64,000 nt of DNA from Arcticibacter tournemirensis (GCF_006716645.1 NZ_VFPL01000001.1:4402001-4466000); one strand, 5' to 3'; positions 25,883 to 35,784 are shown, numbered from the stretch's first letter. Numbers and translations are program-made. Notes: generated by a model not told the origin, from the sequence alone.

Positions 25883-28800
25883 TCAGGCATGTATTACTTC
25901 AACTTCTTCCTCTTCGTCTTTTTCTGTTAATACCTTCGGCTTTCCGTTCACTCTCTCGTGAAGGCCCTGAAAGATTACAAATAGTACCGGAATGATGAAT
26001 ATACCAAGCATTACACCAGTAAACATCCCCCCCACAGCGCCAGTTCCGATGGAACGGTTACCCAAAGCAGAGGCCCCGGTTGCTCTAACAAGAGGCAAGA
26101 GTCCGGCAATGAAAGCAAAGGAGGTCATTAATATCGGACGTAGACGTAACTGCGCTGCCTCAAGGGCTGCCGCAACAAGGTCCATTCCGCTTCTACGCCG
26201 CTGAACAGCATATTCAATGATCAGGATTGCGTTCTTAGCGAGCAAACCAACGAGCATAATAAGTCCTACCTGTACATAAATATTATTCTCTATACCGGTT
26301 AATCCGATAAAGGCAAATACTCCAAATATTCCCGTAGGTACCGACAGAATAACTGCCAGAGGCAGGATATAGCTCTCATACTGGGCGGACAACAGGAAGT
26401 AAACAAATACCAGACTAAGAATAAACACAATGGTTAACTGAGACCCTGAACTCTGTTCCTCACGGGTCATGCCAGTCCATTCATAAGCGTAACCTCTCGG
26501 AAGATATTTTTCGGCTACTTCCTGCACTGCCTTAATAGCATCACCCGAAGTGTACCCTGGGTTTGGCAATCCATTGATGGCCACCGCGTTGAAAAGATTA
26601 TTACGGGTAACAGTCTCAGGTCCATACACCTTCTTCAAATTAACCAGTATGTTTACGGGAACCATTTCGCCCTGATCGTTTTTCACGAATACATCATCCA
26701 GTGAGGTCGGCTCAGCACGATAAGGTATATCCGCCTGAACAATCACACGGTAATATTTACCAAACCTATTGAAGTCAGACGCAAAGCTGCTACCGTAATA
26801 AACCTGCAGGGTTTGCATCAGATCGGTAATGGATACTCCTAACTGCTTGGCTTTACCGTCGTCAATATCAAGCATATATTGAGGGTTATTGGTATTGAAG
26901 GTGGTGAAAGCGTACATAATCTCCTTACGCTTCATCAGTTCTCCGATAAAACCGTTGGCGGTTGCGTTCATTTTATCAAGCGGGCCGCTCGTGCGGTCCT
27001 GCAGAATAAATTCAAAGCCGCTGGTATTACCAAAGCCCTGTACAGTAGGATAGACGAACATGAAAACGTTAGCTTCTTTTATAACGCTCAGCTTTTGGTT
27101 TAGCAACCCTATATACTGGTCGATATTATTCACGGCACCACGTTCGCCAAAAGGTTTTAGCCGTATAAAGCCGACCGCATAAGCAGAACTATTGGCATTT
27201 GCAACGATGTTTAACCCCGTAACAGCGCCGAGCCGCTCTACTCCTTCCTCCTTGCTCAGAATTTTGTCGATCTTATCCATTACTTTCTGAGTCCTATCGA
27301 GTGACGCCCCCGGAGGCAGGTTTACAGAGTACACTATAAATCCCTGGTCCTCTGTGGGTATAAACCCGGTCGGGGTGCTATACATGATCCATGCCGTTGC
27401 AAGGGTAACCACCGTGAGTCCGCCAATTGCGACCCATTTGCGCTTGATCAGAAAATTCAGGCTTCTCCTGTACCGACCGGTAGTAGCATTAAAACCCGCG
27501 TTGAAAGCCCTGAAAAACCGGGCTCCGAATCCTGTTTTTTCTTTATGCTCACCAGGCTCTACTTTATGAACGCTCTTTAGAAATATAGCACACAATGCAG
27601 GACTCAAAGTCAAAGCATTTAATGCTGATATTAAAATGGCAATACCAAGGGTAAAGGCAAACTGCTTATAGAAAACACCGACCGGTCCCTGCATAAAGCC
27701 CACAGGTACAAACACGGCCACCATTACCAGTGTAATAGAGATAATGGCACCCGATATTTCGCTCATCGACTTGATAGTCGCTTTCTTTGCCTTCATGCCC
27801 GTTAATTCCATCTTTGCGTGCACCGCCTCGACGACAACAATGGCGTCATCGACCACGATACCAATAGCAAGCACCATAGCAAACAGAGTAAGCAGGTTAA
27901 TGGTAAAGCCAAAAATCTGCATGAAAAAGAATGTCCCTATAATGGCCACAGGAACAGCAATTGCCGGAATAAGAGTAGAACGAAAGTCCTGCAGAAATAT
28001 GAAAACAACCAGAAACACCAGAATAAAGGCTTCCACCAATGTGTGCTGCACCTGGCTAATTGAAGCATCCAGAAATTCCTTCGAGCTGTACATGTTGAAA
28101 TAGGATACTCCTTTAGGAAAAGATTTCGATGCCTTTTCCATCACCTTGTTGACCTCTGTAAGAATATCATTCGCATTTGAGCCTGCTGTCTGATATACTG
28201 CCAGTCCGGTACCCATCTTCCCCATGATTTTGGTATTGGCGCTGTAGGTATAAGAGCCAAATTCCACACGTGCAATATCCTTAAGCTTTATTACAGATCC
28301 ATCGGCGTTTGCTTTGAGAATAATATTTTCATACTCAACATTCTTGGAGTACTTGCCTTTGTACTTTAGTACATATTCAAAAGACTGGCTGCTGCTTTGA
28401 CCAAAACGCCCCGGAGCGGCTTCAATATTCTGCTCTTGTATAGCATCCAAAACGTCTTTTGCAGATAACCCGGCAGCATTCAGGCGATCTGGCTTCAACC
28501 AGATACGCATAGAGTAATCTTTAGCTCCGAAAATAGTTGCCTGCCCCACTCCCGGTACCCTCTGGATCTCCGGAATAATATTTATTTTGGCATAATTCTG
28601 CAAAAAGGTTTCATCATAGGTTGAATCGGTGCTGTATATAAGCGGCACCATGATCATACTATTCTGCTGCTTTTGAGTAGATATCCCCGCCTGAACGACT
28701 TCCTGAGGCAATTGACTCACAGCTTTCGACACGCGGTTCTGAACATTTACAGCCGCGAGATCGGGATTTGTCCCCAGCTTAAAAAACACGTTCAGGGTCA

Positions 28801-29062
28801 TAGTTCCATCGTTGCTGGTGGTCGAGGTCATATACGTCATATTCTCAACACCGTTCACGGCTTCTTCTATAGGGGTGGCTACGGCGCGCGCAACAACTTC
28901 TGCATTCGCACCGGGATACGTTGCCGTTACCTGGACGGTGGGTGGTGCAATGTCAGGAAACAACGTTATAGGCAGAGTATAAAGGGAGATAATCCCGACC
29001 AGCGTTAACAAGACCGATATCACAGTAGAGAGAACCGGCCTTTCAATGAATTTTTTAAACAT
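25883..29062 (-). CDS. RND multidrug efflux pump, inner membrane (HAE1/AcrB family)
   Basis: A 1059-residue transporter, normal for HAE1. The N-terminus MFKKFIERPVLSTVISVLL begins TM1. The proton-relay Asp pair is in VLAIGIVVDDAIVVVEAV, and the C-terminal TM region has the duplicated motif SAQYESYILPLAVILSVP and GLLAKNAILIIEYA. There are twelve membrane segments in two halves, each with a large periplasmic loop. It uses proton influx to export drugs or other hydrophobic compounds through the partner duct. It sits between the adaptor and outer membrane factor genes; the ~65-base spacer upstream shows no feature. Confidence 0.97.
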   Translation of the reverse strand: MFKKFIERPVLSTVISVLLTLVGIISLYTLPITLFPDIAPPTVQVTATYPGANAEVVARAVATPIEEAVNGVENMTYMTSTTSNDGTMTLNVFFKLGTNPDLAAVNVQNRVSKAVSQLPQEVVQAGISTQKQQNSMIMVPLIYSTDSTYDETFLQNYAKINIIPEIQRVPGVGQATIFGAKDYSMRIWLKPDRLNAAGLSAKDVLDAIQEQNIEAAPGRFGQSSSQSFEYVLKYKGKYSKNVEYENIILKANADGSVIKLKDIARVEFGSYTYSANTKIMGKMGTGLAVYQTAGSNANDILTEVNKVMEKASKSFPKGVSYFNMYSSKEFLDASISQVQHTLVEAFILVFLVVFIFLQDFRSTLIPAIAVPVAIIGTFFFMQIFGFTINLLTLFAMVLAIGIVVDDAIVVVEAVHAKMELTGMKAKKATIKSMSEISGAIISITLVMVAVFVPVGFMQGPVGVFYKQFAFTLGIAILISALNALTLSPALCAIFLKSVHKVEPGEHKEKTGFGARFFRAFNAGFNATTGRYRRSLNFLIKRKWVAIGGLTVVTLATAWIMYSTPTGFIPTEDQGFIVYSVNLPPGASLDRTQKVMDKIDKILSKEEGVERLGAVTGLNIVANANSSAYAVGFIRLKPFGERGAVNNIDQYIGLLNQKLSVIKEANVFMFVYPTVQGFGNTSGFEFILQDRTSGPLDKMNATANGFIGELMKRKEIMYAFTTFNTNNPQYMLDIDDGKAKQLGVSITDLMQTLQVYYGSSFASDFNRFGKYYRVIVQADIPYRAEPTSLDDVFVKNDQGEMVPVNILVNLKKVYGPETVTRNNLFNAVAINGLPNPGYTSGDAIKAVQEVAEKYLPRGYAYEWTGMTREEQSSGSQLTIVFILSLVFVYFLLSAQYESYILPLAVILSVPTGIFGVFAFIGLTGIENNIYVQVGLIMLVGLLAKNAILIIEYAVQRRRSGMDLVAAALEAAQLRLRPILMTSFAFIAGLLPLVRATGASALGNRSIGTGAVGGMFTGVMLGIFIIPVLFVIFQGLHERVNGKPKVLTEKDEEEEVEVIHA

Positions 29063-29127
29063 AGTTGTGACATTATGCTCCCCGGATCAGTGCCAGGGAG
29101 CAGTAAAAGGTATATGCAGGGTGAAAA

Positions 29128-30315
29128 TTATAGTGATGCCGACTTAAACAGGCTATCTATTGACGTATTCTTTGGACTTATAACCATTCCATCGCGCAAA
29201 CGGTCGATGCCCTGGTACACAATTTTGTCGCCAGCTTTAAGTCCTTTGGAAACAAGGTAGAAGTTACCGCTGGTACCTTCTATTGTAAGCGGCTTTCCTA
29301 TCACTTTGTTGCTGTCAGCAAGAGCGTACACGAATACTTTATCCTGCAACTCAAAAGTGGCTTCCTGAGGCACCAGCAGTGAATTATCAACAAGATTAGG
29401 GACTTTTATTCGTCCTGTGTTGCCTGATCTCAAAAGGCCGTTTGCATTCGGAAACGTAGCTCTGAAACTAATTGTTCCTGTAGTCTTACCAAATTGCCCT
29501 TCTGCTAACTCTACCTTACCCTTTGCAGGATACACGCTGTTGTCGGCAAGGACCAGCTCAATTTCGGGCATATTCCTGATTTTCTCCTGGATTGTATTAC
29601 CGGGAAACTGCTCTTTGAATTGAATAAAGTCGACTTCACTCATTGTGAAGTAAGCGTGAATATTCCGGGTTTCGGATAGTACAGTCAGAGCTTCAGGCGT
29701 TGATTTACCAACGAGACTGCCGGTCTTAAACGGTGTTTTACCAATATATCCTTCAGCTGGTGCAGTGATGGTGGTGTAGCCGAGATTAATCTTTGCGCTC
29801 TGAACCTGCGCCTGAGCTTGAGCAACATTGGCCTTGGCTGCATTATAAGCTGCCTTTGCCGATCTTAACTGCACGTCGGAAACTACATTGTTCTCAACGA
29901 GCGGCGTTAGCTTGCTTACATTTATGGATGCATTCTCAAGCGCAGCTTTTGCAGATGCTAATACCGCGACCGCTGTATTCAACTGTTCGCGATAGGGTCT
30001 CGCATCAATTTTAAACAAAGCCTGCCCCTTTTTTACCAATGCGCCTTCCTCGACATAAATAGCTTCAAGATAGCCGTCTACCTGCGGGCGGATCTCGATG
30101 TCGCGGCTTCCCTGCAAAGTAGCTGTAAACTCATTGTAAGTAGTAACAGGACGGCTACCTACACTTATGACGGGTAGGTCGGGTGGCGGTGGTGCAGACG
30201 CATTATCGCCTGCAGATGAAGAGCTGCAACCGCTATACAGGACGATCCCAGGCATTAATAGAGAAACCAGTATGATTTGATTCAGGGATAGTGCTTTTTT
30301 TTCAGTCGTTTTCAT
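29128..30315 (-). CDS. RND efflux periplasmic adaptor subunit (AcrA/MexA family lipoprotein)
   Basis: A 395-residue membrane fusion protein. The lipobox (LYSGC, then SSSSA) is followed by a Pro-rich linker. The biotinyl-lipoyl halves are IEIRPQVDGYLEAIYVEEGALVKKG and TTITAPAEGYIGKTPFK, separated by an alpha-hairpin (roughly 95-165), then beta-barrel and membrane-proximal domains. It joins pump and duct in the periplasm. It is first in the operon, 111 bases after the TetR stop. The putative operator at 30394 and a TACCTTTA -7-like box (30328-30335) suggest control by the neighbouring TetR protein. Confidence 0.95.
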   Translation of the reverse strand: MKTTEKKALSLNQIILVSLLMPGIVLYSGCSSSSAGDNASAPPPPDLPVISVGSRPVTTYNEFTATLQGSRDIEIRPQVDGYLEAIYVEEGALVKKGQALFKIDARPYREQLNTAVAVLASAKAALENASINVSKLTPLVENNVVSDVQLRSAKAAYNAAKANVAQAQAQVQSAKINLGYTTITAPAEGYIGKTPFKTGSLVGKSTPEALTVLSETRNIHAYFTMSEVDFIQFKEQFPGNTIQEKIRNMPEIELVLADNSVYPAKGKVELAEGQFGKTTGTISFRATFPNANGLLRSGNTGRIKVPNLVDNSLLVPQEATFELQDKVFVYALADSNKVIGKPLTIEGTSGNFYLVSKGLKAGDKIVYQGIDRLRDGMVISPKNTSIDSLFKSASL

Positions 30316-30327
30316 GTGTTAATAGTT

Positions 30328-30335
30328 TAAAGGTA
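30328..30335 (-). promoter_or_regulatory. -7-like box before the efflux operon
   Basis: The minus strand reads TACCTTTA, one mismatch to TAnnTTTG, 12 bases before the adaptor ATG. No TTG is found at -33. It lies about 60 bases downstream of the operator, so either the true promoter is nearer the operator or repression acts from upstream. Confidence 0.3.
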
Positions 30336-30393
30336 TTATGTATTTGTTTTTGAGAGCATTAATTAATTTATTATTAAAACGACGTTAACTTTC

Positions 30394-30406
30394 CTAACAG
30401 CGTTAG
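30394..30406. promoter_or_regulatory. Putative TetR operator before the efflux operon
   Basis: CTAAC-AGC-GTTAG is an inverted repeat. The extended site TTTCCTAACAGCGTTAG matches the site in front of the tetR gene at all but one base. It lies between the tetR terminator and the adaptor gene. Confidence 0.65.
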
Positions 30407-30417
30407 AAGTTTGAGCA

Positions 30418-30441
30418 TAAAAAAACCTAGCTGAGGTTTTT
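30418..30441 (-). terminator. Terminator of the tetR gene
   Basis: On the minus strand AAAACCT pairs with AGGTTTT around a 5-base loop, followed by a run of T. The stop codon of tetR lies in the stem. It separates tetR transcription from the efflux operon. Confidence 0.7.
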
Positions 30442-31026
30442 AATATATCCTTCAATAGCGTCATCCAAAACCATCTTATTCAGTTCCTGGTCGATCACTG
30501 AATTGCCAATTATTTTAATAGAAATAAGACCATGCATCACCGACCAAAATGTATGATACTTCATACAAGGATTAATATCGGTTCGCTTACTCCTCTTTAT
30601 CAGGACTTCAATCGGCTCCATGACGAGGTTCCTGAATTTCTGCTGCTCGGGCATTGCTTTTGCTATTTCACAACATGGCATACCGATACCAAACATCAGC
30701 TGATAGTGTTCTACATTATTCATCGCAAAGTCCCAGTAAGCATCAGCCATAGCCTTTATTTGCTTTTCAGGTTCTTTATGACGATCTCTTGCTTCTATAA
30801 TCTTACCGGATAACAGAGTGAAGCCTTTTTTACTGAATTCGAGAAGGATGGCATCTTTGTTCTCGAAATGATCGTATATCACCGGCACACTGTATTCTAT
30901 CGCATCGGCAATTTTACGAATGGATAGCGACTGCCATCCCTCCTTTTTTACCATTTGCCATGCCGTACAAATAATATCATTCTTAACTTCATCCTTCTGT
31001 CTTTGCCTGCGCTCTGATATTCCCAT
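30427..31026 (-). CDS. TetR/AcrR family transcriptional regulator of the efflux operon
   Basis: A 199-residue repressor. The N-terminal helix-turn-helix is typical (SLSIRKIADAIEYSVPVIYDHFENKDAIL, near 38-66). The C-terminal ligand domain is of the WHG-containing class (AMADAYWDFAMNNVEHYQLMFG). It lies directly upstream of, and in the same direction as, the RND genes but has its own terminator. An inverted repeat at its transcription start and another before the adaptor gene suggest that it represses itself and the pump until an inducer binds. The inducer is unknown. Confidence 0.92.
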   Translation of the reverse strand: MGISERRQRQKDEVKNDIICTAWQMVKKEGWQSLSIRKIADAIEYSVPVIYDHFENKDAILLEFSKKGFTLLSGKIIEARDRHKEPEKQIKAMADAYWDFAMNNVEHYQLMFGIGMPCCEIAKAMPEQQKFRNLVMEPIEVLIKRSKRTDINPCMKYHTFWSVMHGLISIKIIGNSVIDQELNKMVLDDAIEGYIKNLS

Positions 31027-31036
31027 GTTATATTTC

Positions 31037-31049
31037 CTAACAGTGTTAG
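31037..31049. promoter_or_regulatory. Putative TetR autoregulatory operator
   Basis: CTAAC-AGT-GTTAG inverted repeat, directly next to the -7 box and covering the expected start of transcription. It matches the operator at 30394 including the TTTC flank. A half-site TTCTAACAGGAAA lies further upstream at about 31085. Confidence 0.7.
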
Positions 31050-31081
31050 CAAATATAACAACACTTAATAATCACTTCCAA
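31050..31081 (-). promoter_or_regulatory. Complete promoter of the tetR gene
   Basis: On the minus strand TTG (31081-31079), 21 bases, then TATATTTG (31057-31050) match TTG-N17-23-TAnnTTTG exactly. The operator begins at the next base. The start codon is 23 bases downstream of the box. The rest of the 206-base gap shows nothing further. Confidence 0.75.
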
Positions 31082-31232
31082 CTATTCTAACAGGAAACCG
31101 GTTTCTTTTATACTCACATGACATTTGTCTATTTCTGCCTGATACAAAAATACCATCCAAATCACGAATAGAGGATGTGTAAAAACGACAAATAAAGGGG
31201 GTATATGCGTCTGAAGGATAAGCAGCAGACGG

Positions 31233-33230
31233 TTATTGCCCGTCTGCTGTCAGCTTCGTAAAAATCATGGCCGCGCCTCCGCCTGGTGCGAGGTGCAACC
31301 TAAGTATCGATTCTGAAGTAACTTCCATTTCTTCGATATCAAGGGGATATGGGTTCGTCTTATAGTCGGCCTCCTTGCCGTCTCTAAATATCTTCGCCTT
31401 ATACTTTGCATTGCCATCAAGAAAGGTAAGGTGCAAAACCATGTTACGGGGGCTGGCATTGGTGATGCTACCTACAAACCAGCTTTCAGAAGTCCGGTCT
31501 TTACGTGCTATCGTTACATATTCTCCAATCTTAGCAGCAGGTATCAAGGTTTTAGCCCAGTTCACCGGACATGAGGTGATAAATTCGAATCCTGGTTTAT
31601 CTTCATAATTTTCGATCATGTCTGACGCCATTTGCAGCGGACTATAGAGAACCACAAATAAAGCAAGTTGCTTAGCCAGGGTTGTGTGCACACGCGTTCC
31701 AGGTAATGCAGTATTCGTAAAGTTGAAAGTCCCGGGAGTAAAGTCCATCGGCCCCGCCAGTCCACGGGTAAATGGAATAATCGTTGTATGTTCCGGCGGG
31801 TTACCACCGTCCTTCGACCATGCATCCCACTCCTGGCCTCTCACGCCCTCCTGGGTCATCAGGTTGGGAAAGGTTCGCTGAAGGCCGGTAGGCATCACCG
31901 GCTCATGGTTGTCTATCATGATTTTATGAAGTGCAGCTGTCTCTATCACCTTTCTGTAGTGCCTTACCCCGTACTGACTGCTGTGTCTCTCCTTGCCGTC
32001 GAGCATGCCGCCCACATAACCTGTCTTTACAGCATCAACGCCGTACTTCTGATAATAGGCGAACGCTGTATCCATCTGACCTTCGTAGTTTCGGGTATTA
32101 CCACCCGTTTCATGATGGCCAATCAGCTTCACATTCTTTTTTGCTGCATACGATGTGATTTCAGCTATGTCAAAATCTGGATAAGGCTGAGTAAATTCAA
32201 ATGACTTCCAGTCTTCCCATCCTTTGTTCCATCCTTCCACCAGCACTCCTGAGAAGCCATACTTTGCTGCAAAATCAATATACTTTTTTGTATTTTCTGT
32301 TGTAGCGCCGTGCAGCGGCCCGGCCTCCCAGGTATGCTTTTTCATATGCATTCCCCACCAGATGCCAATATAGCGCCCTGGTTTAATCCAGGATATATCT
32401 CCCAAACGGCTTGGCTCATTTAGGTTGAGCAGCATCCGCGACAGAAGTAAGTCGGATGGAGATTGTGCAATGATCATCATTCTCCAGGGGCTATGCCGCA
32501 CGCCGCTCACAAACACTTTCTCCCCGGTAGACCAGGGTGTCAGAAAAGTTCTTAAAAGGGGCGTTTTGTTGACCGGAAAGAGATTCATGCCAGCGTAATC
32601 GGTGAGATTTGCTTCGTGAATTGACAGATATAGACCTTTCTTTGTTTCCATAGTCAGTGGAGTACAAACAGTATCGAGTGCACTTATTGCAGACGGTTTA
32701 TAAAGGCCTTCGTAAAATTCCGTTTTATAAGGTATCGACCAGGCTGTATGTTCCCCTGCCAATGCAAACTCTGTCAACTCGTCCATAATTATAAAATCTT
32801 TCAGGTTTTCCTGTTCGGGGAACTCGTACCTGAATGCAAAGCCGTCGTTATACGTTCTGAAAACGACGTTCAATTTCCTTTTTAATCCGTCGGACTCCTG
32901 CAGGCACAAGATGAGCTGACGATAATTATCTCTGACAGCCAGTTCTTCCCCCCAGGGCTTATTCCAGCTTTCATCAGAAGAACTTCTCTCTGCGCTTAGT
33001 ATTTTAAAACCACTGTCAAAGTTTCCTTCTTTCAAACGGAAGCCCAAAAATGACTTATTCAGGATTGCAAGCCCCCCCTTTTTCACAGAATAATATATCC
33101 TGCCCTTTTCAAGTCCTGCCGTCACTACGATCTGCCCGTTAGGCGAGCGAAGCGTTTCCGGCTTTTCATCGGCAAAGGAGGTTAAGATAATCAGATGTAC
33201 AAATAAGAAACAAATTAAGAAGTACTTCAT
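31233..33230 (-). CDS. GH97 alpha-glucosidase, SusB-like
   Basis: A 665-residue exported glycoside hydrolase (start at 33230; a longer frame to 33278 overlaps the amylase gene and delays the signal peptide). A signal peptide leads to the GH97 N-terminal beta-super-sandwich (SPNGQIVVTAGLEKGRIYYS) and the TIM barrel with WWGMHMKKHTWEAGP, VKTGYVGG, MIDNHEPVMPTG and EGVRGQEWDAW. Thr in the KTGY segment where retaining members have Asp, and the NHEP motif, point to the inverting SusB type; that subtype is inference. It should trim malto-oligosaccharides to glucose in the periplasm. Last gene of the Sus locus. Confidence 0.93.
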   Translation of the reverse strand: MKYFLICFLFVHLIILTSFADEKPETLRSPNGQIVVTAGLEKGRIYYSVKKGGLAILNKSFLGFRLKEGNFDSGFKILSAERSSSDESWNKPWGEELAVRDNYRQLILCLQESDGLKRKLNVVFRTYNDGFAFRYEFPEQENLKDFIIMDELTEFALAGEHTAWSIPYKTEFYEGLYKPSAISALDTVCTPLTMETKKGLYLSIHEANLTDYAGMNLFPVNKTPLLRTFLTPWSTGEKVFVSGVRHSPWRMMIIAQSPSDLLLSRMLLNLNEPSRLGDISWIKPGRYIGIWWGMHMKKHTWEAGPLHGATTENTKKYIDFAAKYGFSGVLVEGWNKGWEDWKSFEFTQPYPDFDIAEITSYAAKKNVKLIGHHETGGNTRNYEGQMDTAFAYYQKYGVDAVKTGYVGGMLDGKERHSSQYGVRHYRKVIETAALHKIMIDNHEPVMPTGLQRTFPNLMTQEGVRGQEWDAWSKDGGNPPEHTTIIPFTRGLAGPMDFTPGTFNFTNTALPGTRVHTTLAKQLALFVVLYSPLQMASDMIENYEDKPGFEFITSCPVNWAKTLIPAAKIGEYVTIARKDRTSESWFVGSITNASPRNMVLHLTFLDGNAKYKAKIFRDGKEADYKTNPYPLDIEEMEVTSESILRLHLAPGGGAAMIFTKLTADGQ

Positions 33231-33255
33231 CAAAAAAATAATTGCTGGTTTTAAT

Positions 33256-34623
33256 CTACTTACTAACGTAAACGGCATAGCCGTTCGCCGGCAGGCTTAG
33301 CTCACTCTGCAATGAAAAGGACACGCTTCCCTGGCCTAAATAATCAAACATTGTATATTGCGGTGTTGTATTGCTAAAAGAAAAGCTTACAGGATGGGGT
33401 GACAGGTTAAGCATGATCAGCACCTCGTTAGTGCCACGTTTCCTCGAGTACACAAATACCTGATCATTATTAGTGGGATAAACCTTGAGCGTACCCCGGT
33501 TTGCACCGTCTTCAAGAGCTGGCTGCGTCCTTTTCAACTGCGTAAGTCTCTTAAGCAAGGTGTTCAAAGTTTCATTCACTGGCTTCCATTCTACAGGCGA
33601 TACTTCAAACAGGTTCATACGTTTGTTCATTCCTACCTCCTGCCCATTGTAGATTAAAGGCATATCATACACTGTAAAATACAAAACGGTGAGAGGAAGC
33701 AGATTAGCCCCGTAACGTTGTTGTTCAGAACCGGTGTCATTATTGAGATCGTGATTGGTAAGGTAAACCATCCTCCCTTTGTCAGCATATGTATTGTTTG
33801 AAGCCAGTTTATTGCAATCGCTTACAAGCTGTTTAACATTATTGCTTTCACCAAAGGCATTCAGACGGTTGTTAAAGTCCCAGGCGTAGTCATAGTCAAA
33901 TACCTGCATATATGCTGGATTTTCCCCCTCGCATAACCATGTTATCTTTTTTAGTGGATCAATGACCGCCCTCGCTTCCTTCCAGAATGTTAGCGGAACG
34001 TAGGTCGCAGCATCGCAACGATACCCATCAATATCAAACTCCCTCACCCAATAGCTCATGGCGTCGATCATTGCAGCGCGGAGCTCTTTATTTTTATAGT
34101 CAAGCTGGGCGACATCGGCCCATCCTTCGGGTGAATAAGGTCGCCGACCGTCCTTCACCGCATAGTAGGCAAGATTTGAAGTCGCCCAGGGATGATCCCA
34201 GGCAGTATGATTAGCAACCCAATCCATCCAGATTTCCATTCCGGATGCATGTGCAGCCTTAACAAGCGATTTGAAATCATCTGCTGTCCCGTAATCCGGA
34301 TTAATTGCCTTATAATCCTTTACAGAATAAGGGCTTCCCTTTGTACCAATCCTGTTTTTAACACCTATCGGATGAACCGGCATCAGCCATAGAATATCAA
34401 TGCCCAACTCTCTCAGCCGCGGAAGATCTTGCTCAAGCCCCTTAAAGTTCCCTTCTGCTGAGTAATTTCGAAGGTTTACTTCATAAACCACACGATTATT
34501 CGGGCTTATTGGGCTCACTTCTTCATTTGGAATTTGAGGCCAGCTCCCTGTATCGTCGTCTTTGCTGCATGCGCCAACGGAGCAGAGCAGCAGGCTCAAT
34601 GTCAATAATTTAATAGTATTCAT
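33256..34623 (-). CDS. GH13 alpha-amylase family lipoprotein, SusG/neopullulanase-like
   Basis: A 455-residue lipoprotein (lipobox SVGAC, then SKDDDTG) with a single TIM-barrel amylase domain. Conserved regions: DWVANHT; DGYRCDAA with nucleophile Asp204; CEGEN with acid/base Glu232; TNHD with stabiliser Asp292. A C-terminal beta domain ends at TMFDYLG...GYAVYVSK. No carbohydrate-binding insert as in SusG is apparent. It would cut starch or maltodextrins at the surface or in the periplasm. The stop is followed by the GH97 gene whose ATG lies 26 bases downstream. Confidence 0.93.
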   Translation of the reverse strand: MNTIKLLTLSLLLCSVGACSKDDDTGSWPQIPNEEVSPISPNNRVVYEVNLRNYSAEGNFKGLEQDLPRLRELGIDILWLMPVHPIGVKNRIGTKGSPYSVKDYKAINPDYGTADDFKSLVKAAHASGMEIWMDWVANHTAWDHPWATSNLAYYAVKDGRRPYSPEGWADVAQLDYKNKELRAAMIDAMSYWVREFDIDGYRCDAATYVPLTFWKEARAVIDPLKKITWLCEGENPAYMQVFDYDYAWDFNNRLNAFGESNNVKQLVSDCNKLASNNTYADKGRMVYLTNHDLNNDTGSEQQRYGANLLPLTVLYFTVYDMPLIYNGQEVGMNKRMNLFEVSPVEWKPVNETLNTLLKRLTQLKRTQPALEDGANRGTLKVYPTNNDQVFVYSRKRGTNEVLIMLNLSPHPVSFSFSNTTPQYTMFDYLGQGSVSFSLQSELSLPANGYAVYVSK

Positions 34624-34640
34624 ATCGATACGTTGGATCG

Positions 34641-35764
34641 TTAATTGTCTTTTTTAATAACATAATGTCCAGTGAGGTCATTAAAATAGATAGTGTATGT
34701 TCCCGCTTCCTGAACAGTTGCTCCCGGACCGTCGAACACGGCTTTTCCAAAAGGAATATCCAATTCGCCTCCGCCCCAGTTATTGGTCCAGTTCCTGTCG
34801 CCTCTGAATTTACATGCTGTTGAGCCTGTGAAAGCCTGGTTGATACGCCACTGATGTTTATCGAATGCAGAAGGGGTCATGGCTGGTTCGTTATCCCAGT
34901 TGCAAAATCCTCCAATCGGACCAACAATGTCGTAATTTTTCGCATTGCCGGCATCATATGGCTCAATCTTCCAGGTCATATTGATTATATCTATTGTAAC
35001 GGTTTTGTAGCCAGCGATATAAAAAGCACCGGTGTCGCCGAATTCAAGTTTACCGCCATCAGCTGCGCAATACATATTGGCAAATCCGCCTAGAAATTCT
35101 TCAGCGCAGAATTTCAGGTAGACCCCTGTGCCGAAATTACCTGTATAGGTATATTTGCCGTCGGCACCATCGTTGTTGTCCCGAAACATAATAAAATCAC
35201 GGTTGTTCGGGTTCCACTGATTCATGTCACCTATGATGTAAATAAATTTAGGAGCGTCAGGAACAACTGGCGGCTCAACATAAATATAAGGCCTTACAAC
35301 AAGTGTAACAGGTTCAGAATAAACAGAATCTGCGACCGCCGTTTTAATCTTTACCCGCAAACTCAGGTTCTGCACCTCGTTACTTTCTTTTCCAAGCAAG
35401 CTATGTACGAGCTCATTCAGCTGAAGGGTGTAGATATCAGTATATAACTTGCTGTTGATGCAAGCACCTTAGCCTTCGAAAAATTATTAGCTGATAAATC
35501 AGCCTCTACCTCATACGTCACGCTGTCGACAGGGACGTAATCTCCTCCAATACTTAAGAATCTTGACTTTGACCACCCCAGTCTGAACAGAAAGGTATTT
35601 TCATCTCCGGCAGGCTGAGTAAGCTGCCAGTTTGAATTTACCGGAGGAGTAATAACCGGAGCAACCGCACGTATTGCTGCGGTGTTTATTTCATTATCCT
35701 TTTGGCAGCCTGATAAGCATAATAAAACACATAGCAGACTTCCTAAATATCCTGGTACTTTCAT
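34641..35764 (-). pseudogene. SusE/SusF-like starch-binding lipoprotein gene, frameshifted
   Basis: Two frames make one SusE-family gene. The first (35764-35417, 115 residues) has a lipobox (LCLSGC, then QKDNE) and the first SusE domain up to STASYIL, then stops. The second (34641-35399) continues in the -1 frame; reading back from its first codon gives YTLQLNELVHSL, the expected continuation. The shift lies between about 35417 and 35465, equal to one lost base. The C-terminal domain (GPIGGFCNWDNEP, STACKFRG, FNDLTGHYVI) is intact. No slippery heptamer is present. It is either a decayed gene or a sequencing error. An unbroken copy would bind starch at the cell surface. Confidence 0.8.
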
Positions 35765-35784
35765 CGCTATTATATTATTGGATT

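Noticed and set aside
34641-35764. Programmed -1 frameshifting in the susE-like gene
   Set aside because: No X-XXY-YYZ heptamer lies in the window where the shift must occur, because an in-frame stop in the second frame limits it to about 35417-35465.
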